A DNA stretch of 64,000 nucleotides. Source: Hyphomonas jannaschiana VP2. Its GTDB lineage: Bacteria; Pseudomonadota; Alphaproteobacteria; Caulobacterales; Hyphomonadaceae. The notes beneath the pieces were generated by a model. The model had not been told where the DNA came from. It saw nothing but the letters and a program-made list of their open reading frames with translations, and made no database searches. Shown piece by piece: positions 27,392 to 35,946 of the stretch (position 1 is the stretch's first letter; every line of letters begins with the position of its first letter). The stretch spans positions 372,001 to 436,000 of the forward strand of contig NZ_ARYJ01000001.1 in NCBI RefSeq assembly GCF_000685215.1, given 5' to 3'. Position numbers and translations under genes: made by a program.

Positions 27392-28288
27392 TCAGTCCGC
27401 CTCCCCCGCCAGAATCGCGGCGAGGCCTTCGCGGTAGGTGGGGTAGTTCGGGTGCCAGTTCAGGGCGGCCTTGGTGCGGGCGTTGGAGATGCGTTTGCAC
27501 TCGGCATAGAAGCTGCGCGCCATGGGGCTGAGGTCTGCCTCGTCGAAGGGCACATCCGGCAGCGGGTCCATGCCGAGCAGGTCCGCAGCGTGGGCGATCA
27601 CGTCCTGCGGCGGGGCGGGTTCGTCGTCGCAGAGATGGAACACGCCGCCTGCCCGCGCGGCCGCCTCCGGGCGCTGGTGCAGGGCGAGGAGGCCGCTCGC
27701 GATATCTTCCACATGCACGCGGGAGAAGACCTGCCCCGGCTTCACGATGCGCCGGGCCGTGCCGTCGCGCAGCCGGTCGAAGGCGGAACGGCCCGGGCCA
27801 TAGATGCCCGGCAGGCGCACAATGCTCACCCGGCCGCCGGTCGCCGCGCGCCACTGGTCCTCGGCGAGGGCGCGGGCTTTCGCGCGGCGGCTCTGCGGGT
27901 GGGTTGCGCTCCACTCGAACGCCCAGCCGCCGCCAAGATCGCCATAGACGCCGGTGGTCGACAAATAGGTCACGGTGAGGTCATGGCTTAGTCCGGTATG
28001 GTCATGATCCGGTCCGGTATGGTCATGGCCTGGTCCGGTATGCACATGGCGTAACACGGGGCAGCCGGCCTCATCGGGCGGGATGGTGACCAGCAGCGCG
28101 GCCCCGGCGGGCACCTCCAGCGGGCCCTCGCCCGCCCACACGCGGGCATCGATGCCATCAGCCCGCAGCGCCTCGGCCTTCGCCTCGCTGCGCACGGTGC
28201 CGGCCACAGGCCCCGGCCAGATCCGCGCCAGATGTGTGGCACTATAGCCAAGCCCGGCGATAAAAAGCACAGATGGCTGAACTGTCAT
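27392..28288 (-). CDS. NAD(P)-binding epimerase/reductase of the YeeZ type with His-rich loop
   Basis: A 298-residue extended-SDR-like protein. The nucleotide-binding loop is FIAGLGYSATHLARIW, a GxGYxG-like variant as in YeeZ proteins. Later come YLSTTGVYGDLGGGW (the catalytic YG region), IVRLPGIYGPGRS and VHVEDIASGLLALH. Residues 81-103 form a 7-residue repeat (HTGPGHD, HTGPDHD, HTGLSHD) encoded by tandem 21-bp units and inserted before the TYLSTTG strand. The stop is adjacent to the pnuC stop. The substrate is unknown, and the insert could bind metal. Confidence 0.83.
   Translation of the reverse strand: MTVQPSVLFIAGLGYSATHLARIWPGPVAGTVRSEAKAEALRADGIDARVWAGEGPLEVPAGAALLVTIPPDEAGCPVLRHVHTGPGHDHTGPDHDHTGLSHDLTVTYLSTTGVYGDLGGGWAFEWSATHPQSRRAKARALAEDQWRAATGGRVSIVRLPGIYGPGRSAFDRLRDGTARRIVKPGQVFSRVHVEDIASGLLALHQRPEAAARAGGVFHLCDDEPAPPQDVIAHAADLLGMDPLPDVPFDEADLSPMARSFYAECKRISNARTKAALNWHPNYPTYREGLAAILAGEAD
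27981..28043. repeat. Three 21-bp tandem repeats coding for a His-rich loop
   Basis: Three consecutive 21-base units at 27981, 28002 and 28023 share the core GTCCGGTATG and start TCATG. A fourth, partial copy follows. The period is a multiple of three, so the SDR frame is kept. Confidence 0.9.
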
Positions 28289-28349
28289 TTGCCTCGCCCG
28301 ATCCCTTTGTATCTATGGGGTTTGTTACAGGTTCCGGAGTGTCCGATCC

Positions 28350-29033
28350 ATGCCCCTTCTCACCGCGGCCGCCGTCTCGCTCGTCCTGCTGCAATCGGCC
28401 GGAGAGCGCATCGCCGCGCAAGAACAGGCCCGGCTGGAGGCCTGCCTCGCCAAGATCGAGACCGACCCCGACGACGCCTATGAAGACGGCCTCGCCTGGC
28501 TCTATCAGGGCAACCGTCTCGGCGCGCGCCAGTGCACGGCCATGGCCCTCATCGCGCTCGGCCACCAGGCGGAAGGTGCAGAACGGCTGAAAAACCTCGC
28601 AAATTCAACGGATGGCGGCACGCTTGAGCAGCGCGCGGCCTATCTCTCGCAGGCCGGAAATGCGTGGATCGAGGCCGAAGACCCGGACTCCGCCCTGCAA
28701 GCCTTCGACGGCGCCCTGAAGATCGCGCCCGATGCGCCGGAACTGCTGCTGGACCGGGCCTCGGCGCACATGCTGCTGGAAAACTATGACAAGGCCATCG
28801 AAGACCTCGACGCCGTCCTGCTGCGTGTGCCGGGCCATGGCGAGGCCTACCAGATGCGCGGCGCCGCCTGGCTCGCCAAGGGCGATCCGGACAAGGCCAT
28901 GGCCGACGTGAACGCCGCGATGGAAGCCGATCCGGAAGACATCAACACGCTGGTCCTGCGCGGACAGGTGCGTGAGGCGCTGCGCCTGCAGGCCGATGCC
29001 GGCGGCCCGATCGAGCGGCTGGAGACCGACTAG
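28350..29033 (+). CDS. Exported TPR-repeat protein
   Basis: A 227-residue protein with a short hydrophobic N-terminus (MPLLTAAAVSLVLLQSAG) that may be a signal or anchor. Three to four tetratricopeptide units follow. The clearest is in ENYDKAIEDLDAVLLRVPGH with its neighbours SALQAFDGALKIAPDAPEL and DKAMADVNAAMEADPED. TPRs mediate protein contacts, so the partner is unknown. It is convergent with arsC, 3 bases apart. Confidence 0.82.
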   Translation: MPLLTAAAVSLVLLQSAGERIAAQEQARLEACLAKIETDPDDAYEDGLAWLYQGNRLGARQCTAMALIALGHQAEGAERLKNLANSTDGGTLEQRAAYLSQAGNAWIEAEDPDSALQAFDGALKIAPDAPELLLDRASAHMLLENYDKAIEDLDAVLLRVPGHGEAYQMRGAAWLAKGDPDKAMADVNAAMEADPEDINTLVLRGQVREALRLQADAGGPIERLETD

Positions 29034-29036
29034 GCC

Positions 29037-29456
29037 TCAGCCGACGCGCTGGCCGTTTTCGTCGACCAGCAGCTCGCCATCTTCCTTGTAGAACGGACCC
29101 GGTGGCAGGGTTTCCAGCAGGTCCAGCACTGCCTCGCTCGGCCGGCAGAGGCGTACGCCCTTCGGGCTGCACACAATCGGCCGGTTCACGAGCACCGGGT
29201 GTTCCAGCATCGCCTCGAAGATCGCCTCTTCGCTGACCCCCGGTTCCAGCAGGCCAAGCTCTTTGGCGGGGGACTTTGTTTCCCGCAGGGCGCTGCGCGG
29301 CGTGAGACCCGCCGCCGCGAAGAGCCCGAGCAGCTGCGGCCGCGTCCAGCCTTCCATCAGATATTCGATCACCACGGGCGTCTCACCGCTCGCCTCGATC
29401 ATGGCCAGCACGTTCCGTGATGTGCCGCAGTCCGGATTGTGATGAATGACGATCAT
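29037..29456 (-). CDS. arsC: Arsenate reductase, glutaredoxin-coupled (ArsC)
   Basis: A 139-residue thioredoxin-fold arsenate reductase that makes arsenite for the Acr3 pump. The active site [15 protein letters not shown] has the catalytic cysteine at residue 10. The Arg residues of [18 protein letters not shown] are the other anion-binding positions of the E. coli R773-type family. The start overlaps the acr3 stop by 4 bases, so it is the last gene of the ars operon. Confidence 0.96.
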   Translation of the reverse strand: MIVIHHNPDCGTSRNVLAMIEASGETPVVIEYLMEGWTRPQLLGLFAAAGLTPRSALRETKSPAKELGLLEPGVSEEAIFEAMLEHPVLVNRPIVCSPKGVRLCRPSEAVLDLLETLPPGPFYKEDGELLVDENGQRVG

Positions 29457-30496
29457 GGCGCGGCGGCCTCCCCTTCTGCAGTCACGAAAGCAGATCGCGT
29501 TCGGTTGGCGAACGCGACCAGCGACAGCATGACCGGCACTTCGACCAGCACGCCCACCACGGTCGCCAGCGCCGCGCCGGAGTTCAGCCCGAACAGGCTG
29601 ATCGCGACGGCGACGGCCAGTTCAAAGAAATTCGATGTCCCGATCAGGGCGCAGGGCGCGGCGATCCGGTGCGGCACTTTCCAGGCCCAGGCTGCCGCAT
29701 AGGCCAGTGCAAAGATCCCATAGGACTGGATCAGGATCGGCACGGCGATCAGCGCAATCACGGCAGGCCGTGCCAGGATCGTGCCGCTCTGGAAGCCAAA
29801 CAGCAGGATCACGGTTGCCAGCAATCCGATCACCGAGAGCGGTTTGATCCGGTGCGTGAAGCCCGTCACAGCTTCCTCCCCGCCCTGCCGGGACAGGGCG
29901 TTGCGCGTGAGAACTCCGGCGATCAATGGAATGACGACATAGAGCGCTACCGATAGGAGCAACGTTTCCCACGGCACGCTGATCTCCGTCACGCCCAGCA
30001 GGAAGGCCACGATCGGGGCGAAGGCAAACACCATCACCGCATCGTTCACGCTGACCTGTACAAGCGTGTAGTTCGGATCACCGCGCGTCAGCTGCGACCA
30101 GACGAAGACCATCGCCGTACACGGCGCGGCGCCCAGCAGGATCAGGCCCGCAATATAGCCTTCCGCGTCCGCAGCCGGAATGAAGCCTGCGAAAATATGG
30201 CGGAAGAACAAGACACCCAGCATGGCCATGGTGAAGGGCTTGATCAGCCAGTTCACCACCAGCGTAATGATCAGCCCTTTCGGCCGCTCGCCAACCCGGC
30301 GCATAGCCGAGAAATCGATCCCGATCATCATGGGCCAGACCATCGCCCAGATCAGGATGGCGACGGCGAAGTTGACATTGGCATATTCCAGCGACGCCAG
30401 CGCCGAGAACGCGCCGGGCATCACGGCGCCCAGGCCGATCCCCGCAAGGATGCAGAGACCGACCCAGACCGACAGGTATTTCTCAAACGCCCCCAT
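29453..30496 (-). CDS. acr3: Arsenite efflux transporter, Acr3 family
   Basis: A 347-residue ten-helix arsenite exporter. The family signature [20 protein letters not shown] includes the cysteine essential in Acr3 proteins. [19 protein letters not shown] starts the first helix. ATG 30496 is chosen because it starts this helix and lies 4 bases after the arsI stop; the frame is open 35 codons further through arsI. It exports arsenite made by the adjacent ArsC. Confidence 0.96.
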   Translation of the reverse strand: MGAFEKYLSVWVGLCILAGIGLGAVMPGAFSALASLEYANVNFAVAILIWAMVWPMMIGIDFSAMRRVGERPKGLIITLVVNWLIKPFTMAMLGVLFFRHIFAGFIPAADAEGYIAGLILLGAAPCTAMVFVWSQLTRGDPNYTLVQVSVNDAVMVFAFAPIVAFLLGVTEISVPWETLLLSVALYVVIPLIAGVLTRNALSRQGGEEAVTGFTHRIKPLSVIGLLATVILLFGFQSGTILARPAVIALIAVPILIQSYGIFALAYAAAWAWKVPHRIAAPCALIGTSNFFELAVAVAISLFGLNSGAALATVVGVLVEVPVMLSLVAFANRTRSAFVTAEGEAAAP

Positions 30497-30500
30497 GACC

Positions 30501-30989
30501 TCAGCCGCAGCAGCCGGAGGATTTCGGTTCGGCGATCGCAGGCGCACAGCAGGCACCGGCAACGGCCATACCTGTCGGCGTCGAAGCGAGGCGTCCGTCA
30601 TTCAGTTCCGCCCCCCCGCCATAGACAGCGCTGTCTCCGGTCGTGTGGAAGACTTCCCACGGCACGCCAGCGGGGTCAGAGACCCAGCTCTTCTCCGACT
30701 GGGCATAGCAGCAGACCGTCTCCCCCTCTTCCAGGACAGGGGCATCGGCGCGCTTCAGGCGGTCATAGACTTCGGCGAGTTCACCCGAGTCCTCTGCCTG
30801 AATGCCGAGATGCTCCACGCCGGGTGCTGCCCCGCGGGCACTGATGGCGAGGTTCACGCGCGGATCGTCCAGCATCCATTTCGCATAGTCGTCCTTCACC
30901 ACGCTTGGCGAGGCGTCGAACAGGGTGGAATAGAAGTCGATCGAGCGTTGGAGATCATCCACCGCGATATGTACATGGAGACGTTTCAT
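30501..30989 (-). CDS. arsI: ArsI-type dioxygenase (C-As lyase) of the glyoxalase/VOC fold
   Basis: A 162-residue vicinal-oxygen-chelate protein. [20 protein letters not shown] supplies the first metal His. [16 protein letters not shown] has the second His and PWEVFHTT the metal Glu. The pair [11 protein letters not shown] gives the vicinal cysteines used by ArsI to bind trivalent organoarsenicals, and there is a Cys-rich C-terminus (GACCAP, SSGCCG). ArsI demethylates methylarsenite; the CadI-like branch cannot be fully excluded. GGAAACCTC precedes ATG 30989. Confidence 0.9.
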   Translation of the reverse strand: MKRLHVHIAVDDLQRSIDFYSTLFDASPSVVKDDYAKWMLDDPRVNLAISARGAAPGVEHLGIQAEDSGELAEVYDRLKRADAPVLEEGETVCCYAQSEKSWVSDPAGVPWEVFHTTGDSAVYGGGAELNDGRLASTPTGMAVAGACCAPAIAEPKSSGCCG

Positions 30990-31012
30990 GAGGTTTCCTT
31001 TCCGGTGAAATG

Positions 31013-31348
31013 TCAGCAACAGGCAGATTGCGCGGCCGCCATGACCGGGCTGCAGACCTCTTCCCGGCCCTGGCAGCAGTCCTCCATCAGGAACACGATC
31101 AGTCCGCTGATGGCGTCATAGTTGGCGGTGTAAATGATGGACCGGCCCTGCCGGTTGCCTTCGACGAGGCCCGCATTCGACAGAATATTGAGCTGTGATG
31201 ACAGCGTGTTCGGCGGCACACCAAGGGCCGCCGCGATGTCCCCGGCGGGCAGGCCGTCATGCCCGGCTTTTACCAGAAGACGGAACACAGCCAGCCGGTT
31301 TTCCTGGGCCAGCGCGGATAACTGCGAAAGGGCAAGTTTTGATTCCAT
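31013..31348 (-). CDS. arsR: ArsR-family arsenite-responsive repressor
   Basis: A 111-residue winged-helix repressor. The recognition region is DIAAALGVPPNTLSSQLNIL and the wing GRSIIYTANYD. The sensor cysteines are at the C-terminus: Cys91-Cys92 and Cys99 (MEDCCQGREEVC), similar in position to the C-terminal As(III) site of the Acidithiobacillus-type ArsR and unlike the helix-3 CxCxxC site. A further CC ends the protein. The ATG lies inside a perfect 14-bp inverted repeat, so translation probably starts at or near the 5' end of the mRNA. Confidence 0.95.
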   Translation of the reverse strand: MESKLALSQLSALAQENRLAVFRLLVKAGHDGLPAGDIAAALGVPPNTLSSQLNILSNAGLVEGNRQGRSIIYTANYDAISGLIVFLMEDCCQGREEVCSPVMAAAQSACC

Positions 31349-31375
31349 ATTTCCACGATACTGGAAATATGGAAT
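31342..31375 (-). promoter_or_regulatory. ArsR operator, perfect 14-bp inverted repeat
   Basis: Arms ATTCCATATTTCCA and TGGAAATATGGAAT with a 6-base spacer CGATAC. The inner arm contains the arsR start codon (31346-31348). Symmetry, position and the downstream ars operon make this the likely ArsR binding site; binding itself is inference. Confidence 0.85.
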
Positions 31376-31415
31376 TCGTCAACACCCTTCCGAGTTCGCA
31401 CTCACTTTTTGATTT

Positions 31416-32777
31416 TTAACGGTAGCGCTTCTGCAGCATCGACCAGACGGCACGCAGGCCGCAGGCTGCCGCGCCTTCCGGCCGGCCATATTTGCCTTTA
31501 CGCCAGGCCCAGACGTCGAAATGCGCCCAGCTCTTTGCATCGACAAACTGCTTCAGGAAGAGGCCCGCGGTGATCGACCCGCCAAAGCTGCTGCCGGAAT
31601 TTACGAGGTCTGCAATCGGGCTCTTCAGCTCCGCAAGGTAGGGATCCCAGAGCGGCATGCGCCAGACCGGGTCTCCGGACTCAGCCGAGCCCGCGAGGAT
31701 GTCCGCAACCAGCTGCTCATCATCGGAATAGACCGGCGCAAGATCGGCGCCGAGCGCGACACGGGCCGCCCCGGTCAGCGTCGCAAAGTCGATCAGCAGG
31801 TCCGGATCGAACTCCGAGGCCCGCGCCAGCGCGTCCGCGAGGATCAACCGGCCCTCGGCATCGGTATTGTCGATCTCGACGGTCAGCCCCTTGCGGGAGG
31901 ACAGGATGTCCCCCGGCCGGAAGGCATCGCCGCTGATCGCGTTCTCGACCGTCGGAACGTAGAGCTTCAGGTGCACAGGCAGGTTCGTTGCCATGACGAG
32001 GCGGGCGAGCGCGATGACATGGGCCGAACCGCCCATATCCTTCTTCATGATCCGCATGCCGCTGCCCGGCTTGATGTCGAGCCCGCCGGAATCGAAGGTG
32101 ACACCCTTGCCGACGAGGGCGAGGTGCGGCTTAGACGTGTCCCCCCATTCCAGTTCGAGGAAGCGCGGCGCAGCCTTTGCCGCACGGCCCACGGCGTGGA
32201 CCATGGGATAGTTATGTTCCAACAGATCATCACCAATGATGGCCGTCAGCTTCGCGCCAAATTCACTGGCGAGCTTTTCCACGGTTTCATGGATGCCAGC
32301 CGGGGTCATGTCGCCCGCGGGTGTGTTCACAAGGTCTCTCAGAAGCGCGATGGAGTCGGCCTCGGCGGACAGCGCGTCGCCGGTCTTCCCGTCCGGGATC
32401 ACCAGTTGCGGCGGGCTGGACTTGTCTTTCAGGTACCGGTCGAACCGGTAGGCCCCATCGGCCCAGCCTGCCGCAATGGACGCCATCGGCAGTCCGCCGT
32501 CGGCGGTGACCTTGTAAACACCCTCCGGCAGCTTCCCGGACAGCGCCGCAACCGCCAATGCATCCTTGCCATCGCCAATACCGCCCAGCACATGCGCCAG
32601 GCTGCCATCCGCGCCAGGCACCAGAACCAGTTGCCCTGCCCCGCCGGTGAAGCTCTGCGCTTTCGCAATAGCTCGGGCGGAAGGGAACGGATCGTTCTCG
32701 AGCGATTTGAACGCCTCAGCTGTGTATAGCCAGACACTGACGGCGGCATCGGCACCGGTGGTGAAACTCTTGTGCAT
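31416..32777 (-). CDS. M17 family leucyl aminopeptidase
   Basis: A 453-residue cytosolic zinc aminopeptidase. The two-metal site is clear: LVGKGVTFDSGGLDIKPG, then MKKDMGGSA, and NTDAEGRLILADAL, the M17 signature. The N-terminal regulatory domain is about 150 residues and somewhat short. It releases N-terminal residues from peptides. It is 67 bases upstream of arsR on the same strand but has no functional link. Confidence 0.94.
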   Translation of the reverse strand: MHKSFTTGADAAVSVWLYTAEAFKSLENDPFPSARAIAKAQSFTGGAGQLVLVPGADGSLAHVLGGIGDGKDALAVAALSGKLPEGVYKVTADGGLPMASIAAGWADGAYRFDRYLKDKSSPPQLVIPDGKTGDALSAEADSIALLRDLVNTPAGDMTPAGIHETVEKLASEFGAKLTAIIGDDLLEHNYPMVHAVGRAAKAAPRFLELEWGDTSKPHLALVGKGVTFDSGGLDIKPGSGMRIMKKDMGGSAHVIALARLVMATNLPVHLKLYVPTVENAISGDAFRPGDILSSRKGLTVEIDNTDAEGRLILADALARASEFDPDLLIDFATLTGAARVALGADLAPVYSDDEQLVADILAGSAESGDPVWRMPLWDPYLAELKSPIADLVNSGSSFGGSITAGLFLKQFVDAKSWAHFDVWAWRKGKYGRPEGAAACGLRAVWSMLQKRYR

Positions 32778-32895
32778 GAAAATGGCCTCGTACGGGCAAG
32801 TGTTAATGGAGTCTGCGCTGGCGTTAACCCATCCTTGACGCCCACAGGTCCAGACTCACGCGGGAATGACCCTGATTCAAACCCGGAGCGGTCCC

Positions 32896-33789
32896 ATGTC
32901 CAGAGCCAAAACCTCGCTGGCTGCACTTGCTTTCGCCCTGACCGGTGTGACGGCTTGCGCCACGGCGCCCGACCCGGATGCGGAAGCCAATGCCCAGCTG
33001 CAGGCTGCCATGGAAGAAGCGCTGAAGCCCGCAACGCCGGAAGAGATCGAAGCCGCCAACAATGCCGATCCTCTGACCAAGGCAAACTTCTGGGCCAAGG
33101 AATACTCCAAGAATGCCGAGAATCTGGACAATGCGCTGACCTTTGCCGACGCCCTGCGCGGCATTGGGTCAAACGAGCGCGCGATTGAAGTCCTGTCGGA
33201 AATCATGGTCATCCATCCGAGGGAACCACGCATCCTGATGCCGCTCGGCCGGGCCTTTGCCGCAAATGGGAATCCGCTGGGCGCCGCCCGCGCCTTTGAG
33301 GAAGTTGCGGCGATCGAGCCGGGCCGCGCTGAGGCCTGGGCTGCGCTCGGCACAGCACTGGACCAGCTGGAAAACCACAAGAACGCTCAGACAGCCTATG
33401 ACAGGGCCCTGGCGATTGAGCCGCTGCGCGCCTCGACACTGGCCAATTACGGCCTCTCACTGGCGCTCAGCGGAGACCTTGCGGGCGCGGAGGCCAAACT
33501 TCGCCAGGCGACGGACCTCTCCCCGAATGATGTGCGGATCCGTGAGAACCTCGCGCTGATCCTGGGCCTGCAGGGCCGGTTCGACGAAATGCAGGAGACC
33601 AGCGCGGGATACGCGCCGGACAAGGTGGTCGAGCAGAATGTCGAAGTCCTGAAGGAAATGATCCAGCAGAGCCCAGGCGAAAAAGCTGTCCGAAGCCAGA
33701 TCGCTGGTCAGACGGCTGCAGCGGACGCGAGTGAACCCGCTCCCCCCGCTGAAGCAACCGGCCTGCGCCTTCGACGCACCGGCGGCTGA
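32896..33789 (+). CDS. tadD: TadD-like TPR lipoprotein
   Basis: A 297-residue lipoprotein with lipobox LTGVTAC at the signal end. Five or more TPR units follow, for example RIEVLSEIMVIHPREPRIL-type pairs and GAARAFEEVAAIEPGRAEAW with DRALAIEPLRASTLANYG. TadD proteins pilot or stabilise the secretin of Flp pili. ATG 32896 is preferred over 32866 because it starts the lipoprotein signal. It converges on tadC. Confidence 0.87.
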   Translation: MSRAKTSLAALAFALTGVTACATAPDPDAEANAQLQAAMEEALKPATPEEIEAANNADPLTKANFWAKEYSKNAENLDNALTFADALRGIGSNERAIEVLSEIMVIHPREPRILMPLGRAFAANGNPLGAARAFEEVAAIEPGRAEAWAALGTALDQLENHKNAQTAYDRALAIEPLRASTLANYGLSLALSGDLAGAEAKLRQATDLSPNDVRIRENLALILGLQGRFDEMQETSAGYAPDKVVEQNVEVLKEMIQQSPGEKAVRSQIAGQTAAADASEPAPPAEATGLRLRRTGG

Positions 33790-33822
33790 GACACGTTTCA
33801 GAAATCCCGGCTAAACGCCGGA

Positions 33823-34899
33823 TCAGACGACGACCCGCACCTCGACCCGCGGATCGATCCCGATCAGGTCCCCTGCATCCGAGCGGCGGTCATTGCTGCG
33901 CTCCTTGGTCAGCGCAGGCGCTGCTTCGTTTTTGCCCTGCATCTTCTGATACTTGATGTAGGCCGGGCCGAGCACGACCAGGAACAGAACCGGCAGGAAG
34001 AAAACAATCATTGGCACGGTCAGCTTGGCGGGAAGCGCCGCGGCTTTCTTCTCGGCTTCCGACATGCGCAGATCACGGTTTTCCTTGGCCATCACGCGCA
34101 AGGCATCGCCCAGCGGCGTCCCGTAGCGTTCCGCCTGGCCAAGCGCCATACAGACAGACTTCACGCCTTCATGTCCCGTCCGCTTGGCAAGATTGTCATA
34201 GGCCTGCCGGCGTTCCGGCAAGTAGGACAATTCCGCGACGGTCAGCCCAAATTCTTCTGCCAGCTCCGGAGAAGCGGAGCCGATCTCCTGACTGACCTTG
34301 TGAAAGCCAAGCTCAATGGACATACCCGCCTCAACGCAGATCAGCAGCATGTCGAGCGCGTCAGGAAAGGCACGCATGATGGACTGCTGACGTTGCTGCG
34401 CCAGATTCGAGACATAGATGTTCGGCGCATAGAAACCTGCGGCGGCGCCGAACAGGATGGAGCCATACTTCATCGCAGGCTGCATGCCGTGATCATTGAT
34501 GAAGAAGACATAGCCGAAAACGAGCAGCATACCAACGAACGGCAGGGTCATACGCGCGAAGTAGAAGGCCGAAACCGGGCCCGGCCCTCGCAACCCAGCC
34601 TTGTTCAGCGTATCCTGCAGGTTCGGGTCTTCCAGCGCTTTTGCAAGGTTCAGCCGGGACGAGATCTCCCCGATGGCGGAATCGTCCTTGCGGCGCAGCC
34701 CCTTCTTGTTTTCGAGCGCGGCCCGGCTCTGTTTGCGAAGTTTTTCCCGCTGCGACGACACCGATTTGAGGCGGGTCTCCAGCTTGTTGCCCTGCAGATA
34801 GGGCATGAACATCGTCATGGCGGTGCCGAACACGGCCACCGCCACCAGGATGGAGGCCAGCGCTTCAGGTTTCGCGAGGGAAAGGAGAATCTCGTACAC
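33823..34899 (-). CDS. tadC: Tad pilus platform protein TadC
   Basis: A 358-residue inner-membrane T2SS-F-family protein. Membrane segments lie at the N-terminus, before residue 175, and at the C-terminus around FFLPVLFLVVLGPAYIKY. The conserved cytoplasmic block is FPDALDMLLICVEAGMSIEL with the following EIGSASPELAEEF. It forms a heterodimeric platform with TadB, 9 bases upstream, and is driven by CpaF. Confidence 0.94.
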   Translation of the reverse strand: MYEILLSLAKPEALASILVAVAVFGTAMTMFMPYLQGNKLETRLKSVSSQREKLRKQSRAALENKKGLRRKDDSAIGEISSRLNLAKALEDPNLQDTLNKAGLRGPGPVSAFYFARMTLPFVGMLLVFGYVFFINDHGMQPAMKYGSILFGAAAGFYAPNIYVSNLAQQRQQSIMRAFPDALDMLLICVEAGMSIELGFHKVSQEIGSASPELAEEFGLTVAELSYLPERRQAYDNLAKRTGHEGVKSVCMALGQAERYGTPLGDALRVMAKENRDLRMSEAEKKAAALPAKLTVPMIVFFLPVLFLVVLGPAYIKYQKMQGKNEAAPALTKERSNDRRSDAGDLIGIDPRVEVRVVV

Positions 34900-34908
34900 T
34901 GCGCCCGC

Positions 34909-35943
34909 CTAGATATCGAAATTGATCATCTTTTTCATCGTCATGATGCCCGTGAACATCAGGGTCGACCCTGCTGCCAGGATGACGTGGCCGGTTTCGG
35001 TCCGGAAAAGTTCGAGGATATAGTCCGGCGTCGTCATGAAAACGAGCAGACCCACAGCGAAAGGCAGCGAGCCGATGATCATCGCAGAGGCTTTCGCTTC
35101 CGACGACATGGCTTTGATCTTCTCGCGCATCATCTTGCGCGACCGGATAACGCTGGACAAGTTGCCGAGCGCCTCTGACAGGTTACCGCCGGCTTTGGCC
35201 TGGATCAGCAGCACGATCATGAAGAAGTTCACTTCCTGCAGCGGAACACGCTTGTAGAACATGTTCAGCGCCCGCTCGGTGCCTGCGCCCATCGCCAGGT
35301 TATCGGCGAGTGTCGCAAACTCGGACCGAAGTGGCTCAGGGCTTTCCTTCGCAATGATCCGGATACACTCATTCAGCGGCAGGCCGGACTTCACACCTCG
35401 CACGATGACATCCAGCGCGTCGGCGAACTGGTTGATCATCTTCTTGTGCCGGCCATTGATCATGAAATTGAGCAGGAAACGGGGCAAGCCGAAGCCGCCC
35501 CCGATGAATGCCCCGGCCACCAGGATGGGGCGGCTTCGAAATGAGATTCCCGATATGGTCAGGCCATCGAACCCGGACAGATAAATCAGCGCCGCACAGA
35601 CCCCACCCAGAAGAATGGAAAACAACCAGAATGCAGACATCGGCACATCAAGTCCGGCCTGCACCAGTTTGCCCTTGATGGTCTGGGTACTGCTATTTTT
35701 ACGTCGTGCTTCACCCTGCTTGCGCAGAGACTCCAGCATTTCCTGTGTCTTGGCGCGGCGCTTGGCCGACTCGTCCATGGCTTTGCCACCCCTGCCCTTT
35801 CCGGACATGGTTGCACCCGCGCCGATGGCCCTCGCCCGTTTGCGAGCCGCATCATTGTCGCCGCCTGAAAGCGCCATGCCGATGCCGGCAATTGCAAGGA
35901 ATGCCAGAGCGGCAATGACAAGCGTGAGCATGTTTCCGTCCAT
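34909..35943 (-). CDS. tadB: Tad pilus platform protein TadB
   Basis: A 344-residue partner of TadC with the same fold. One TM sits at the N-terminus, two in the middle, and the rest at the end (SLPFAVGLLVFMTT, GSTLMFTGIMTM). The family block is FADALDVIVRGVKSGLPLNE. Its start lies 3 bases after the cpaF stop, indicating one operon. Confidence 0.94.
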   Translation of the reverse strand: MDGNMLTLVIAALAFLAIAGIGMALSGGDNDAARKRARAIGAGATMSGKGRGGKAMDESAKRRAKTQEMLESLRKQGEARRKNSSTQTIKGKLVQAGLDVPMSAFWLFSILLGGVCAALIYLSGFDGLTISGISFRSRPILVAGAFIGGGFGLPRFLLNFMINGRHKKMINQFADALDVIVRGVKSGLPLNECIRIIAKESPEPLRSEFATLADNLAMGAGTERALNMFYKRVPLQEVNFFMIVLLIQAKAGGNLSEALGNLSSVIRSRKMMREKIKAMSSEAKASAMIIGSLPFAVGLLVFMTTPDYILELFRTETGHVILAAGSTLMFTGIMTMKKMINFDI

Positions 35944-35946
35944 GGA

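Noticed and set aside
27981-28043. CRISPR-like array
   Set aside because: Units are contiguous without spacers and translate in frame within a gene.
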